A stretch of DNA of 64,000 nucleotides from assembly GCA_017507045.1 (NCBI GenBank), contig JAFWBP010000007.1, forward strand, positions 62,001-126,000, in the 5' to 3' direction. Source of the stretch: Clostridia bacterium (GTDB lineage: Bacteria > Bacillota > Clostridia > Christensenellales > Borkfalkiaceae). Under the pieces are notes generated by a model. The model saw only the letters and a list, made by a program, of their open reading frames with translations, ran no database searches and had not been told where the DNA came from. A program made the translations under genes and the position numbers. The stretch's first letter is position 1, and every line of letters begins with the position of its first letter. Shown here piece by piece: positions 9,333-20,115 of this stretch.

Positions 9333-9356
9333 AAAAAAACGCCCCGATGGGGCGCA
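9333..9356 (-). terminator. Terminator of the yicC-gmk-rpoZ operon
   Basis: On the minus strand GCGCCCC-AT-CGGGGCG is followed by seven Ts, directly after the rpoZ stop. A larger imperfect inverted repeat (CCTATTTTG at 9324-9332 and CAAAATAGG at 9289-9297) lies between it and priA and may belong to the priA leader. Confidence 0.85.
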
Positions 9357-9360
9357 GTTT

Positions 9361-9582
9361 TCAATCCTTCACGCTCTTGAATTTGCCGTTCATAACCTCA
9401 TTGCAGGCAACGACAATTTCCTTCTGCTTTCCCGGAAGCTCCGTTGCGCCCGTGGATTGCATCTGTTCAATGATCTGCCGCGTACGCTTAGAGATGAGCA
9501 CGCACAGCTCATAGCGCGAAACGGGTTCCTGTTCGCTACCCAACTTTCTCACCAATGCATCTACCGAAGGTTCGTTAATCAT
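9361..9582 (-). CDS. rpoZ: DNA-directed RNA polymerase omega subunit
   Basis: A 73-residue subunit that binds and stabilises the beta-prime subunit. The family core is visible as SRYELCVLISKRTRQI at residues 22-37, followed by a polar tail. The start overlaps the gmk stop by 4 bp, with GAGGTG as ribosome binding site inside gmk. The position after gmk is the standard one in Firmicutes. Confidence 0.9.
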   Translation of the reverse strand: MINEPSVDALVRKLGSEQEPVSRYELCVLISKRTRQIIEQMQSTGATELPGKQKEIVVACNEVMNGKFKSVKD

Positions 9583-10172
9583 GTATTCACCTCTTTCTTG
9601 TTTTTTTCACGTTCTATAATTTCGCGGAGCGCCCGCTTAGCTTCTTCCAAGTCATCGTTGACGACGATGTAATCGTATTGTCTTCCCGTAGAAAGCTCCA
9701 TCTCCACGCGTGCTCTGCGCGATTTCAACTGCTCCGCACTCTCCGCACCGCGATGGGCAAGCCGTTTTTCAAGCGACTCCATATCGGGCGGAGCGATCAT
9801 GATCAGCACAACGGGCACGCCCGCCTCTCCCTTTTCACGCTCTCCATCGCGGACGTGGATGCCTCCAACAACGTCTATCTCCAAAATTACCGAGCGCTCG
9901 TTCAGCGCACTCACAACCCAAGAACGGGGGGTGCCGTAGTAATTTCCGAAGTGCTCATCGTACTCTAAAAAATCGCCCGATTCCCTTCTTTTATCAAACT
10001 CCTCTCTTGTAAGAAAGAAATATTCCACACCGTGCCGCTCACCTGCGCGCGGAGCACGCGTTGTGCAGGAAATAGAAAGCGCAAGTGTGGGGTCCTCTTC
10101 AAGAAGCGCCTTTACGAGCGTCCCCTTCCCCACGCCGGAAGGGCCGGATATCACGAACAAGCTATTTTGCAT
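9579..10172 (-). CDS. gmk: Guanylate kinase
   Basis: A 197-residue nucleotide kinase (GMP + ATP to GDP + ADP). The P-loop GPSGVGKGTL lies near residue 9. The GMP-binding segment SCTTRAPRAGERHGVEYFF lies near 36 and the lid region SRRARVEMEL near 146. An upstream in-frame GTG exists at 10178, but the ATG at 10172 has GGAG at proper spacing and gives the usual N-terminus. It lies 2 bp after yicC and is translationally coupled to rpoZ. Confidence 0.96.
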   Translation of the reverse strand: MQNSLFVISGPSGVGKGTLVKALLEEDPTLALSISCTTRAPRAGERHGVEYFFLTREEFDKRRESGDFLEYDEHFGNYYGTPRSWVVSALNERSVILEIDVVGGIHVRDGEREKGEAGVPVVLIMIAPPDMESLEKRLAHRGAESAEQLKSRRARVEMELSTGRQYDYIVVNDDLEEAKRALREIIEREKNKKEVNT

Positions 10173-10174
10173 AA

Positions 10175-11047
10175 TCACTCCAAATTCTGAATCTGCTCGC
10201 GCACCTTCTCGATCTCATTCTTCATCTCGAGGCCGAACGTGGTGATCTCAGCATCGTTCGATTTACTGCAGATCGTATTACATTCGCGGTTGAATTCCTG
10301 CACGAGGAAATCAAGCTTTCTGCCCACTTGCTCGCTTGCAGAAATCGCCCTGAACTCCACGATGTGGGAAGCAAGGCGCGTAAGCTCTTCATCGATATTG
10401 CACTTATCCGCAAAAACTGCCGCTTCTGTTAAAATGCGCGTTTCTTCCACCTTGCCCGAAAGATACTCCGCGATGCGCTGTGAAAGCCTTTCGCGGTACT
10501 CCTCTGCAACCATGGGTGCCCTTTTTGCGATTTTCTCGCGGAGCTCGGCAATTTTATCCATTCGGGAAAGAAGATCCGCTTTCAAGCGCTCACCCTCTGC
10601 AAGACGCATTGCCTTATGGTTTTCAAGCGCAACGGCGAGCGCCGCTTTGAATGCTTCCACGAGCGCTTCATCATCCCCTGCCGCATCCTCTTGCTTCACA
10701 ACATCCTGCTGGCGCAGAAGGTAGGCGATCGTTACGTCGTTTTCAAGCTCGGAAAATGCGCCTTTCAGCTCGTTTGCAGCCGCCACGTAGGCACGCGCAA
10801 GATTGATATCCACGGTGAATGTGCGCTCTTTTTCGCGCTTATCGGAATAGGAAACGAACACATCCACGTGTCCGCGGGAAATGCTTCCCCGCACCATACT
10901 GCGCGTGAGATCCTCACACGAAAGAAAGATGCGCGGGCTTTTTATGGCAAGATCGAGATAGCGGTTGTTCACCGATTTCACCTCTACGGTGAGTTCCAAG
11001 CCGCCTTCACAATACACGCCCTTCCCGTATCCCGTCATGCTGTACAT
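10175..11047 (-). CDS. yicC: YicC/YloC family endoribonuclease-like protein
   Basis: A 290-residue cytoplasmic protein of the YicC family. E. coli YicC has endoribonuclease activity, and the Firmicutes role is less defined. The hallmark MYSMTGYGKG start, VEVKSVNNRYLD near residue 22 and the C-terminal FLVQEFNRECNTICSKSND are conserved. It is the first gene of the yicC-gmk-rpoZ operon, driven by the promoter at 11126-11154. The small remA gene that often sits between yicC and gmk is absent. Confidence 0.93.
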   Translation of the reverse strand: MYSMTGYGKGVYCEGGLELTVEVKSVNNRYLDLAIKSPRIFLSCEDLTRSMVRGSISRGHVDVFVSYSDKREKERTFTVDINLARAYVAAANELKGAFSELENDVTIAYLLRQQDVVKQEDAAGDDEALVEAFKAALAVALENHKAMRLAEGERLKADLLSRMDKIAELREKIAKRAPMVAEEYRERLSQRIAEYLSGKVEETRILTEAAVFADKCNIDEELTRLASHIVEFRAISASEQVGRKLDFLVQEFNRECNTICSKSNDAEITTFGLEMKNEIEKVREQIQNLE

Positions 11048-11125
11048 AAAACTTTACCTCTTCCGTTTGCCCATTCCGTGAGAAAAACCCTACCGATTAA
11101 ATGGCGCTGAAAATTTTTCCAATAC

Positions 11126-11154
11126 ATTATACCACGCGGGCGCGCGAATGGCAA
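11126..11154 (-). promoter_or_regulatory. Sigma-70 promoter of yicC-gmk-rpoZ
   Basis: TTGCCA (11149-11154), a 17-nt spacer and TATAAT (11126-11131), with TG in the extended -10 position. The predicted start near 11119 gives a leader of about 72 nt. Confidence 0.8.
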
Positions 11155-11200
11155 GTGATTTCGAAAAATTTTTCACTCGCTCGATGAAGCGAACAATTTA

Positions 11201-11230
11201 AAAACACCCTCGTCTAAAAAGACGAGGGTG
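11201..11230 (-). terminator. Terminator of pcrA-ligA
   Basis: On the minus strand CACCCTCGTC, a T-rich loop and GACGAGGGTG are followed by TTTTTAAATT, 24 bp after the ligA stop. Confidence 0.9.
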
Positions 11231-11254
11231 CGAAATTGGGTTTGCTTCTACAAA

Positions 11255-13216
<1,962 letters not shown>

Positions 13217-13229
13217 TCACCAATCACGC

Positions 13230-15548
13230 TCAATCAAGTATCTCAAGCGGCGCCAAAGCCGCCGCCAAATCTTTGTTCCCCACCGTTTGGAAGTGCACGG
13301 TTATAATCAGGTTTTTCCCTTCGCCGCGCACGGCGATCACACTGCCCTCTCCAAAGCGAATATGCCGCACACGCACGCCCACACGATACCCCGAGGTATC
13401 CTTGCGCGCCTTTTCTGCGGTTCCGGTTTCAGACATGCCTACCCCACCGAACCTCACAGGCGGCTTTGAACTTCCGCCAAACGAAGCGTACGATTCGCTC
13501 CCGTGCACATCACTACCCGTACGCCGCACGGCGGCGTATTCCGAGCGACCGCGCTCGTAGCCGTAGCCGGGCGAACCGAACCTCCTGCCACTATAATCGT
13601 CGCGCCCCGTATAATCTCCCGTATACGTTCTAAAAACAGGTCTCTGTTCGGGAATAGCAAGCTCTTTTTTAAGTTCTTCCACGAACTGCGATCGCATGGA
13701 AGGCTCACGCCTTCCGTAAAGGTAGCGGCTCTTGGAACGAGTGAGCCAAAGCCGTTCCCTCGCCCGCGTAATGGCTACGTACATGAGCCGCCGCTCTTCC
13801 TCTATGCCATCTCTTTCTTCCAATGCGCGCGCGGTAGGCATAACGTTTTCTTCAAGCCCGATGAGAAAGACGCAACGGAATTCCAGCCCTTTCACGGCGT
13901 GAATCGTGGCGATCGTAACGTATTCGCTTTCATCCATTTCATCGGTATCCGAATAGAGGGTGATCTGCTGGAGGTAATCGGAAAGCTCTGCCTCCTCGTT
14001 CATGCGCACGAATTCATCCACCGAATTTTGAAATTCATCGAGGTTGGCGCGCTTCGTAACGCTCTCATCGGAATTATCGGCATACTGCTCGTAGATGCCG
14101 GCGCTTTCCAAAATGTGTTTTACAAGCTCGTTTACGGGCATGAGCTGTGCGCGCACAACGAGATCTTTAATATAACTGCCAAAGGCGCGAAGTTTTTCCT
14201 TTGCGGCAGCGCCAAGGGGCAGCATGTCCGCAGCGAGCACCGCGTCGTACACCGTGAGGTCGTTTTTATCAGCGTAATCGAGAAGCGTTTGCACCGTTTT
14301 ATCGCCGATGCCGCGGCGCGGCACGTTAATGATGCGAAGAAGTGCTTCGCTATCGAAAGGGTTGGAAATGAGCCGCAGATAGGCGAGAATATCTTTAATT
14401 TCCTTGCGCTCGAAGAACTTGAATCCGCCGAACACTTTGTAGGAAATACCGTACTTAGTGAACTCTTGCTCGTAGGCGCGCGTTAAAGCGTTGATGCGCA
14501 TGAGCACGGCAAAATCGGAGAGCTTATACCCCTGCCTGCACAGCTCGGAAATGAGACGGGCACAGTATAGCGCCTCGCCAAGCTCCTCATCCGCCTCGTA
14601 ATACACGGGGCGGTCGCCCGTGGGCGCCTCCGTCCAGAGCTTCTTGCCCTTGCGCATGCGGTTATGCGCGATAGAAGCGTTCGCAAGCGCCAAAATGGCA
14701 CCCGTGGAACGGTAATTGCGTTGTAGCTTATAGATCTTCGCTTTGGGATACACTCGCTCGAAGTGTAGGATATTTTCAATCTGCGCTCCACGCCAACCGT
14801 AGATGGATTGATCGTCGTCTCCCACGACGAAGAGATTCCCGTGAACGGAAGCGAGCAGTTTTACGATATCGAACTGAACGGCGTTGGTATCCTGAAACTC
14901 ATCGACGTGGATATACTGAAAGCGCCCGGCAAGGTATTCGCGCGCCTCCTCATCCTCCAGAAGCAGTGCGCGCGCCTCCGTGAGAAGATCATCGAAATCG
15001 AGGGCGTTATATGCCTTAAGGTGCGCCGTGTATTTTCGGTATACCTTCATCGCACAATCGATCCCACGCTCGTAGGAATGCTTCTCGGCATATTCCTCGG
15101 CGTCCAGCCCAAGCATCTTTGCGTTGGAAATGTGGAACTTTACCGATTTTAAGAGCGATTCCTCATCATAGCCCAGCTCTTTGAACGCCTGCTTGATGAT
15201 AGCAGAACGTTCCTGCTCCGAATAAATGGAAAAGTTCTCCTGAATTCCCCTGCGCTCGGGGAACATGCGAAGAATTTTCACGCACATGGAATGAATGGTG
15301 CAAACCCACATGCGGCGCACGTCGCACACGCGCTCGAGGCGCGCTTTCATCTCTGCCGCCGCCTTGTTGGTGAAGGTGATGGCAAGAATGCTCTCGGGCA
15401 TAACGTCCTTTTCCGAGACGAGGTATTCAATTCGGGAGGTGAGAACACGCGTTTTTCCGCTTCCGGCGCCCGCGAGAACGAGCACCGCGCCCTCAGTATC
15501 GAGGACGGGCGCAAGCTGTTCTTCGTTGAGAAATTTCAGGGAGTCCAT
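13230..15548 (-). CDS. pcrA: ATP-dependent DNA helicase PcrA/UvrD
   Basis: A 772-residue superfamily 1A helicase acting in repair, plasmid replication and removal of RecA or stalled polymerase. Visible motifs are Q-motif LNEEQLAPV near residue 7, Walker A GAGSGKTRVL near 29, DEFQDTN near 222, QSIYGWRGA near 249, and ATIHAVKGLEF near 560. The C-terminal 140 residues are Gly/Arg/Tyr-rich, as in other PcrA tails. The ATG lies just 8 nt after a TATAAT box and has no leader room for a ribosome binding site, so a leaderless or nearly leaderless mRNA is predicted. Confidence 0.96.
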   Translation of the reverse strand: MDSLKFLNEEQLAPVLDTEGAVLVLAGAGSGKTRVLTSRIEYLVSEKDVMPESILAITFTNKAAAEMKARLERVCDVRRMWVCTIHSMCVKILRMFPERRGIQENFSIYSEQERSAIIKQAFKELGYDEESLLKSVKFHISNAKMLGLDAEEYAEKHSYERGIDCAMKVYRKYTAHLKAYNALDFDDLLTEARALLLEDEEAREYLAGRFQYIHVDEFQDTNAVQFDIVKLLASVHGNLFVVGDDDQSIYGWRGAQIENILHFERVYPKAKIYKLQRNYRSTGAILALANASIAHNRMRKGKKLWTEAPTGDRPVYYEADEELGEALYCARLISELCRQGYKLSDFAVLMRINALTRAYEQEFTKYGISYKVFGGFKFFERKEIKDILAYLRLISNPFDSEALLRIINVPRRGIGDKTVQTLLDYADKNDLTVYDAVLAADMLPLGAAAKEKLRAFGSYIKDLVVRAQLMPVNELVKHILESAGIYEQYADNSDESVTKRANLDEFQNSVDEFVRMNEEAELSDYLQQITLYSDTDEMDESEYVTIATIHAVKGLEFRCVFLIGLEENVMPTARALEERDGIEEERRLMYVAITRARERLWLTRSKSRYLYGRREPSMRSQFVEELKKELAIPEQRPVFRTYTGDYTGRDDYSGRRFGSPGYGYERGRSEYAAVRRTGSDVHGSESYASFGGSSKPPVRFGGVGMSETGTAEKARKDTSGYRVGVRVRHIRFGEGSVIAVRGEGKNLIITVHFQTVGNKDLAAALAPLEILD

Positions 15549-15556
15549 ACCCCTAT

Positions 15557-15585
15557 ATTATAACATAAATCGATTCATTTGGCAA
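15557..15585 (-). promoter_or_regulatory. Sigma-70 promoter of pcrA abutting the start codon
   Basis: TTGCCA (15580-15585), a 17-nt spacer and TATAAT (15557-15562) with TGT before it. Only 8 nt separate the -10 box from the pcrA ATG, so the transcript should begin 0 to 2 nt before the start codon. Confidence 0.75.
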
Positions 15586-15658
15586 GGGAAAATGCAAAAC
15601 CCGTGTTGTTGAGGCGTAGTCAAAAGCCTTCCGTATGATGCGCACGGCGGCGAGGGAT

Positions 15659-16051
15659 TTATCCTCTTCCCCTAATCTCAAATTCATATTCGCGCTTAAA
15701 GCGCTCCAAGGCGCGCAGATACCGTTCGGAAAGATCCAAATTGTAGCGCTGTTTTTCAGAATAGGAGAGTGTGGCGTAGTACTTTTTATCGGTAAGCCGG
15801 CCGATCGCATCGGAAACCTCCCCCTCCTCTAAAAGAAGCTTCTTCACTTTCAAATAGAAATCATCGGGAGTTTCTCCCTTGATCTCGGCGCCCACCTTAT
15901 CGCGGAAGTAGAGCTCAAGTTTGCTCTCGTTGATGCCCTGTTCTTTGGCATGGGTGCGCTCGCTTTCGAGCCGCTTTTCACACTCCTGCCAAAAGCCACG
16001 CTTCATTCTGCTCTTCGCCTCTTTTGCAAGTGCCTTTAATGACCGTTCCAT
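15659..16051 (-). CDS. Conserved hypothetical protein downstream of rpsU
   Basis: A 130-residue, highly charged, mostly helical soluble protein without signal peptide or membrane segment. I do not recognise a named domain. The C-terminal half (GEVSDAIGRLTDKKYY, then SEKQRYNLDLSERY) reads like a conserved motif block, with alternating charged and aromatic residues that suggest a helical bundle. GGAGG sits 8 nt before the ATG. It follows rpsU and its terminator, so it is expressed by readthrough or a weak promoter of its own. A link to ribosomes or stress is only suggested by position. Confidence 0.75.
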   Translation of the reverse strand: MERSLKALAKEAKSRMKRGFWQECEKRLESERTHAKEQGINESKLELYFRDKVGAEIKGETPDDFYLKVKKLLLEEGEVSDAIGRLTDKKYYATLSYSEKQRYNLDLSERYLRALERFKREYEFEIRGRG

Positions 16052-16090
16052 TTTCGCCTCCGATAGCTTGTTTTCGACTTTTTTTGCAAG

Positions 16091-16120
16091 AAAAAATCCG
16101 TAACTCTCGTTACGGATTTT
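16091..16120 (-). terminator. Rho-independent terminator after rpsU
   Basis: AAAATCCGTAAC, loop GAGA and GTTACGGATTTT form a perfect 12-bp stem running into TTTTTTC on the minus strand, 3 nt after the rpsU stop. Confidence 0.9.
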
Positions 16121-16122
16121 CC

Positions 16123-16299
16123 TTAGTTTCTAGATCTTTTTCTTGCCGCTTCAGACTTCTTTCTCTTCTTCACAGAGGGCTTCTCGTAGAACTCCTTCTT
16201 GCGGAGGTCACCGATGATGCCGTCGCGCGAGCACTTTCTCTTAAACCGACGCAATGCGGATTCAAGATTCTCGTTATCGCCAACCTTGATCGTGGACAT
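16123..16299 (-). CDS. rpsU: 30S ribosomal protein S21
   Basis: A 58-residue basic protein, too short for many gene finders. The translation starts [20 protein letters not shown] and continues [20 protein letters not shown], matching S21, with a lysine- and arginine-rich tail ending KRSRN. AAGGAGGG precedes the ATG. It has a consensus promoter at 16340-16368 and a terminator at 16091-16120, so it forms a short, strongly expressed unit. S21 assists 30S binding to mRNA during initiation. Confidence 0.95.
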   Translation of the reverse strand: MSTIKVGDNENLESALRRFKRKCSRDGIIGDLRKKEFYEKPSVKKRKKSEAARKRSRN

Positions 16300-16339
16300 A
16301 TTTCAACCCTCCTTCGCCGAAGCACTTATTTACCCGTTT

Positions 16340-16368
16340 ATTATAGCAAAAGCGGAAAAGCTTGTCAA
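16340..16368 (-). promoter_or_regulatory. Consensus sigma-70 promoter of rpsU
   Basis: TTGACA (16363-16368), a 17-nt spacer ending TGC, and TATAAT (16340-16345). This is a perfect match to the consensus with an extended -10 TG. The leader is about 35 nt. Confidence 0.9.
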
Positions 16369-16463
16369 ACGCTTTCGCGCGCTTTTCGAGGAAAATTTTT
16401 CCGCTTTTATACTACCTGCTGAAAAGGACGGTTGCGCTATGCCGAGGCAAACAATCCCGTTTT

Positions 16464-18185
16464 TTACCCTTTCACGCTTTCCAAAAGCGCAGCTACGTCC
16501 TTTTTCACTTCTTCCAAAACTGCATTCGCTTCCGCTTCGTTTGCCGCCTTCACGGAATAATAGATCTTGAGCTTGGGTTCGGTGCCCGAAGGGCGCACAC
16601 AGATGAATCCGCCGCCCACAAGCTCGTAGTAAACGCAGTTGCACTTGGGAATATCAAGCCTTTCTTCCATGCCCGAAGCTACGGCCCTTCTCACGGAAGC
16701 AGAATAATCGCGCACAGCCTCAATGGCAAAGGGCCCGAATTTTTTCACAACGGCACTCTTCAACCCATCTACAACGGCGTTCATCTCCTTCATAGCGTTG
16801 AGCCCGGAATATTGAATAGAGATGTTCTTATCGAGCACGAAACCGTATTTTTTATAGATCTCCTGCAATCTGCCCCAAACCGATTTGCCGATGTAGGTGT
16901 AGTAACAAACCATTTCAGCGCACAGCATAGACGCAACAACTGCATCCTTATCGCGGGCATGGGTACCACGAAGATAGCCGCAGCTCTCCTCAAACCCGAA
17001 GACGTACGTATGCGCGCCATCCGCTTCCCAGAGCTTGATCTTCTCACCGATGAACTTGAAACCAACGGGTGTTTCAAAAAGGCTTACGCCGAACTCCTCG
17101 CAAATGAGCTTTGCCATACCCGTTGTAACGAACGATTTGACGACAGCGGCGTTCAAGGCAAGCGCATTTTCTTCCTTGAGGCGCGTGAGCACATAGTCAA
17201 GAAGGAGAATGCCAACTTGATTGCCCGAAAGCGCCAAGAAGTTCCCCGCTTCATCCTTCACGGCAACGCCCAAACGATCGGAATCGGGATCGGTTCCGAA
17301 AACGACGTCTGCATCGATCTCGTTCGCAAGCGCGATGCCCATTGCAAGCGTCTCTTTGAATTCGGGATTGGGCACGGCTACCGTGGAGAACGAGGGGTCT
17401 TCCGCCGTCTGCTCTTCCACAACCGTAACGTTAATGCCGAGTTTTTTAAGGATCGTTGTAACGGGAATATAACCGGAGCCATGCACAGGCGTGTAAACGA
17501 GTTTCAGATCCTTGCCGCACTTTTCAACCGCTTCTTTCGAGAGGGTGAGCGCTGCAAGCTCTTCGATGTAATCTTCATCGAGCTGCGCAGGCACGGGCAC
17601 CACAAGCGAGCTATCTTCCTCTCCTGTAACGGAGAGATAATCTGTGATCTGATTGATGAATCCAACGACGACCTCCGTCGCCTCGGGGGACATCTGCGCC
17701 CCGTCTTCCCCATACACCTTGTAGCCGTTATATTCCTTCGGGTTGTGCGATGCGGTGATCATGATGCCTGCTACCGTTTTAAGGTAGCGAACGGCGTAGG
17801 AGAGCATGGGAACGGGATGAACGCGATCGAAAAGATAAGCCTTCACGCCGTTCTTTGCGAGTACGCCGGCTGCCGCCTCGGCAAAAAGGCGAGAGTTCTT
17901 GCGCGTATCGTAAGAGATAACCACGCCCCGCTCTTTTGCACCCACAGGAAGCGTTGCGATATACTCTGCAAGCCCCTGGGTGGCGCGGCGTACGGTGTAT
18001 ACGTTCATCATGTTTATACCGCAACCGATGATGCCGCGCATGCCGGCCGTACCGAATTCAAGCTCGCCGCCAAAGCGGTATTCCTTTTCCTTCTCGTTTC
18101 CCGAAATTTCCTGCAGCTCCGCACGGTCTGCCTCAGCAAGACGCGCATCGCTCAGCCAGCTTTCGTATAACGCTTGATAATCCAT
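16464..18185 (-). CDS. pgcA: Alpha-phosphoglucomutase / phosphomannomutase family protein
   Basis: A 573-residue alpha-D-phosphohexomutase, most like PgcA, which interconverts glucose 1- and 6-phosphate for glycogen and cell-envelope sugars. Family features are GTAGMRG near residue 47, the active-site phosphoserine loop ITASHNPKEYNGYK near 142, the metal loop DPDSDRLG near 299, the sugar loop GFEESCGYL near 395 and the phosphate loop RPSGTEPKLK near 527. The ATG at 18185 is preceded by GGAGG. Specificity for glucose over mannose is inferred from length and is not certain. Confidence 0.92.
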   Translation of the reverse strand: MDYQALYESWLSDARLAEADRAELQEISGNEKEKEYRFGGELEFGTAGMRGIIGCGINMMNVYTVRRATQGLAEYIATLPVGAKERGVVISYDTRKNSRLFAEAAAGVLAKNGVKAYLFDRVHPVPMLSYAVRYLKTVAGIMITASHNPKEYNGYKVYGEDGAQMSPEATEVVVGFINQITDYLSVTGEEDSSLVVPVPAQLDEDYIEELAALTLSKEAVEKCGKDLKLVYTPVHGSGYIPVTTILKKLGINVTVVEEQTAEDPSFSTVAVPNPEFKETLAMGIALANEIDADVVFGTDPDSDRLGVAVKDEAGNFLALSGNQVGILLLDYVLTRLKEENALALNAAVVKSFVTTGMAKLICEEFGVSLFETPVGFKFIGEKIKLWEADGAHTYVFGFEESCGYLRGTHARDKDAVVASMLCAEMVCYYTYIGKSVWGRLQEIYKKYGFVLDKNISIQYSGLNAMKEMNAVVDGLKSAVVKKFGPFAIEAVRDYSASVRRAVASGMEERLDIPKCNCVYYELVGGGFICVRPSGTEPKLKIYYSVKAANEAEANAVLEEVKKDVAALLESVKG

Positions 18186-18198
18186 ATTTTTCCTCCGA

Positions 18199-18239
18199 AA
18201 AAAATTCTAACCCGCCACGTTGCCAAAGCAGGGCGGGTG
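18199..18239 (-). terminator. Terminator after the membrane protein pair
   Basis: On the minus strand ACCCGCC and GGCGGGT pair around a 15-nt loop and are followed by TAGAATTTTTTTC. It lies between the membrane protein gene and pgcA. Confidence 0.65.
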
Positions 18240-18250
18240 ATTTCCCTATT

Positions 18251-19201
18251 TTATGCCTCTTCCGGCTCGGCTATTGTGTTTCGATCCACGAAGTACTTCT
18301 TACCTTTTGCCTCGTAGTAGTTCACAAACTGCATCGAGAGAAGGAAGAGATAAGAGAGCGGAACGGTGAGGAATACGCCGCTACCCGCCGTACAAAGCGC
18401 AAAGCCAACGTTCACAAACACGATGAGATAGCACGCAACCAAGAATCCGGCGAAGCGGTGCAGAGCCCCCTTCCGTGCCTTAAAGGCATCCTTAAGCGCA
18501 TCCGTTACAGACATGCCCCCCACGATCATTGCCGGCATCCAACCCGAGACAATCGTCATCTTAAATGCTTGCAGGATGATCATCATAGTTACCGTCAGCC
18601 CAATGGCAAGCACCACGGAAAGCACGCCCCAAATCGGCAAGAAGGAAGGCACGTAGAAGAACAGGAACCAGCAAACGAGCACTGAAAGAAGATCGTAAGC
18701 GAAGGAAAAAGGCACGTACAGAAGCTGATAGAGTGCCGCTTTACCGATATTGCGGAAATAGGAAACGGAAAAGCGCGTTTTGGCAAAAACACTCATGCGA
18801 TCGTTCACCGTACTACCAATTGCAAATACCGCAAGCCCATTCACGAAGCGCTGCAAAAGGTACATCGCAGCAACCCCGAGAACGGAGCCGATTATCGAGC
18901 CGATATTAGCAACAAGCAACGCAATAAAATTTCCAAGTGCCGTATGGAACAGCGTTTGGAACTCCATCAGCGCTGAGAAATCACCGCTCAAAAGCGCATT
19001 TGCAACTGCCTGGAAGAAATCCCCGATGAGCGAGCCGAGCACGGCAAGCTCGTTGCTTTCCATAATAAAGGCAAGCCCGTACCACAAAATAAGGTAGATG
19101 AGGCTATAAAAGATAATATCCGTTACTAAGCGGTACAAAAAGAGCTTAAATACGGAAGAAAATCGATCGATGGTGAGATTAACTGCTCGCTTAAATCGCA
19201 T
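18251..19201 (-). CDS. Polytopic membrane protein, unknown function (second of a pair)
   Basis: A 316-residue protein with about six strongly hydrophobic segments and short loops, lacking catalytic motifs I can recognise. The usable start is the ATG at 19201, because AAGGAG 9 nt upstream lies within the end of the preceding gene; an in-frame TTG at 19207 is less likely. The layout (hydrophobic pairs joined by amphipathic stretches, C-terminal EAKGKKYF) resembles the upstream protein in size, so the two may be diverged paralogues or partners. It is co-transcribed with that gene. Function is unknown. Confidence 0.8.
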   Translation of the reverse strand: MRFKRAVNLTIDRFSSVFKLFLYRLVTDIIFYSLIYLILWYGLAFIMESNELAVLGSLIGDFFQAVANALLSGDFSALMEFQTLFHTALGNFIALLVANIGSIIGSVLGVAAMYLLQRFVNGLAVFAIGSTVNDRMSVFAKTRFSVSYFRNIGKAALYQLLYVPFSFAYDLLSVLVCWFLFFYVPSFLPIWGVLSVVLAIGLTVTMMIILQAFKMTIVSGWMPAMIVGGMSVTDALKDAFKARKGALHRFAGFLVACYLIVFVNVGFALCTAGSGVFLTVPLSYLFLLSMQFVNYYEAKGKKYFVDRNTIAEPEEA

Positions 19202-19203
19202 GA

Positions 19204-20025
19204 TCAATACTCCTTGTAGCTATGCAAAATATCTTCCCGATCAAGCTTATCCGTTTCAAAATAGATGGTCTCCATGCGAATGCAGAAGCTCAAAAAGAGT
19301 GCCGCAAAGATGATAACCGAAGCAATACGGAAGGCATATCCCGGGAGAAGAGAGGCGCAGATGAGCAAAAATATGCCACCCATGTACGAGATCGTAAAGG
19401 AGAGCACGAGCCTCCAACGCACACCAATCATGAGCCGATAGGAATAGAGGAAGGCATCGTAGAAGCCGAAACCGGTCATCTGGCGGCAGGGGAGCCACAG
19501 ATAGAATGCCGTTGCAACGTACAAAAGCGCAAAGGTGAAAATCAGTACTACGGTGATGGAAAAAATGTACACCGCCGGCGTTGCCTCAATGGCGGAGATC
19601 GTAAAGAGCAACGCTGAAACGAGGAGTGCCCAAACCTCATAGAGCGCAGCATACACGAAGGTGATGAGTATGGAGGCAGGAAGAACGTTGCAAAATCCTG
19701 CAAAGACGCCCGAAAAAGAGCGCTTACCGATGCGCAGGTGCTTTTCAACAAACGTGAGCATTAATGCCGCGAAGATGGCAATAAAGAGGAAAGCAATCAA
19801 GCTAAAGATGCCACCAAGCCAAGAATCGAATCGGAAAAGGCTCCACGCGTTGAAGTAGCCCATGAAATCGAGGCGCGGATTCCCCGTGAAAAAGCCGATG
19901 ATTAGTGTGCTAATTGCGGAATAATCGAGCGACAACGCTAAAAAGACGGCAGGCATGACCGCAAACGGTAGTACAAACCAGACGTTTTTTAAAATGTATT
20001 TCCAGCTCTCAAATAAGTTCTTCAT
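19204..20025 (-). CDS. Polytopic membrane protein, unknown function (first of a pair)
   Basis: A 273-residue integral membrane protein with six or so hydrophobic segments, starting MKNLFESWKYILKNVWFVLP. The frame is open further upstream, but that stretch carries the promoter (20116-20144) and a leader hairpin, so the ATG at 20025 is preferred; its ribosome binding site is weak. The stop overlaps the Shine-Dalgarno region of the downstream gene, making a two-gene operon. No enzyme or transport motif is recognised. Confidence 0.75.
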   Translation of the reverse strand: MKNLFESWKYILKNVWFVLPFAVMPAVFLALSLDYSAISTLIIGFFTGNPRLDFMGYFNAWSLFRFDSWLGGIFSLIAFLFIAIFAALMLTFVEKHLRIGKRSFSGVFAGFCNVLPASILITFVYAALYEVWALLVSALLFTISAIEATPAVYIFSITVVLIFTFALLYVATAFYLWLPCRQMTGFGFYDAFLYSYRLMIGVRWRLVLSFTISYMGGIFLLICASLLPGYAFRIASVIIFAALFLSFCIRMETIYFETDKLDREDILHSYKEY

Positions 20026-20115
20026 AATGGACCATCTAATATTGAAGCCGAACTCTTGCACCCTCTCCCCATCGCGGGAAGCCGCATGGGGAATGAGCAC
20101 ACAAACTCCATCTCT

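Noticed and set aside
15586-15658. A reading frame that continues past the hypothetical gene in another frame (AAVRIIRKAFDYASTTRV)
   Set aside because: It would need a frameshift, overlaps the pcrA promoter and has no start of its own. Kept only as a remark, since the translated stretch looks protein-like.
16362-18170. A 602-codon open frame antisense to the phosphoglucomutase
   Set aside because: It is a shadow of the strongly supported mutase gene; no start signal and no domain.
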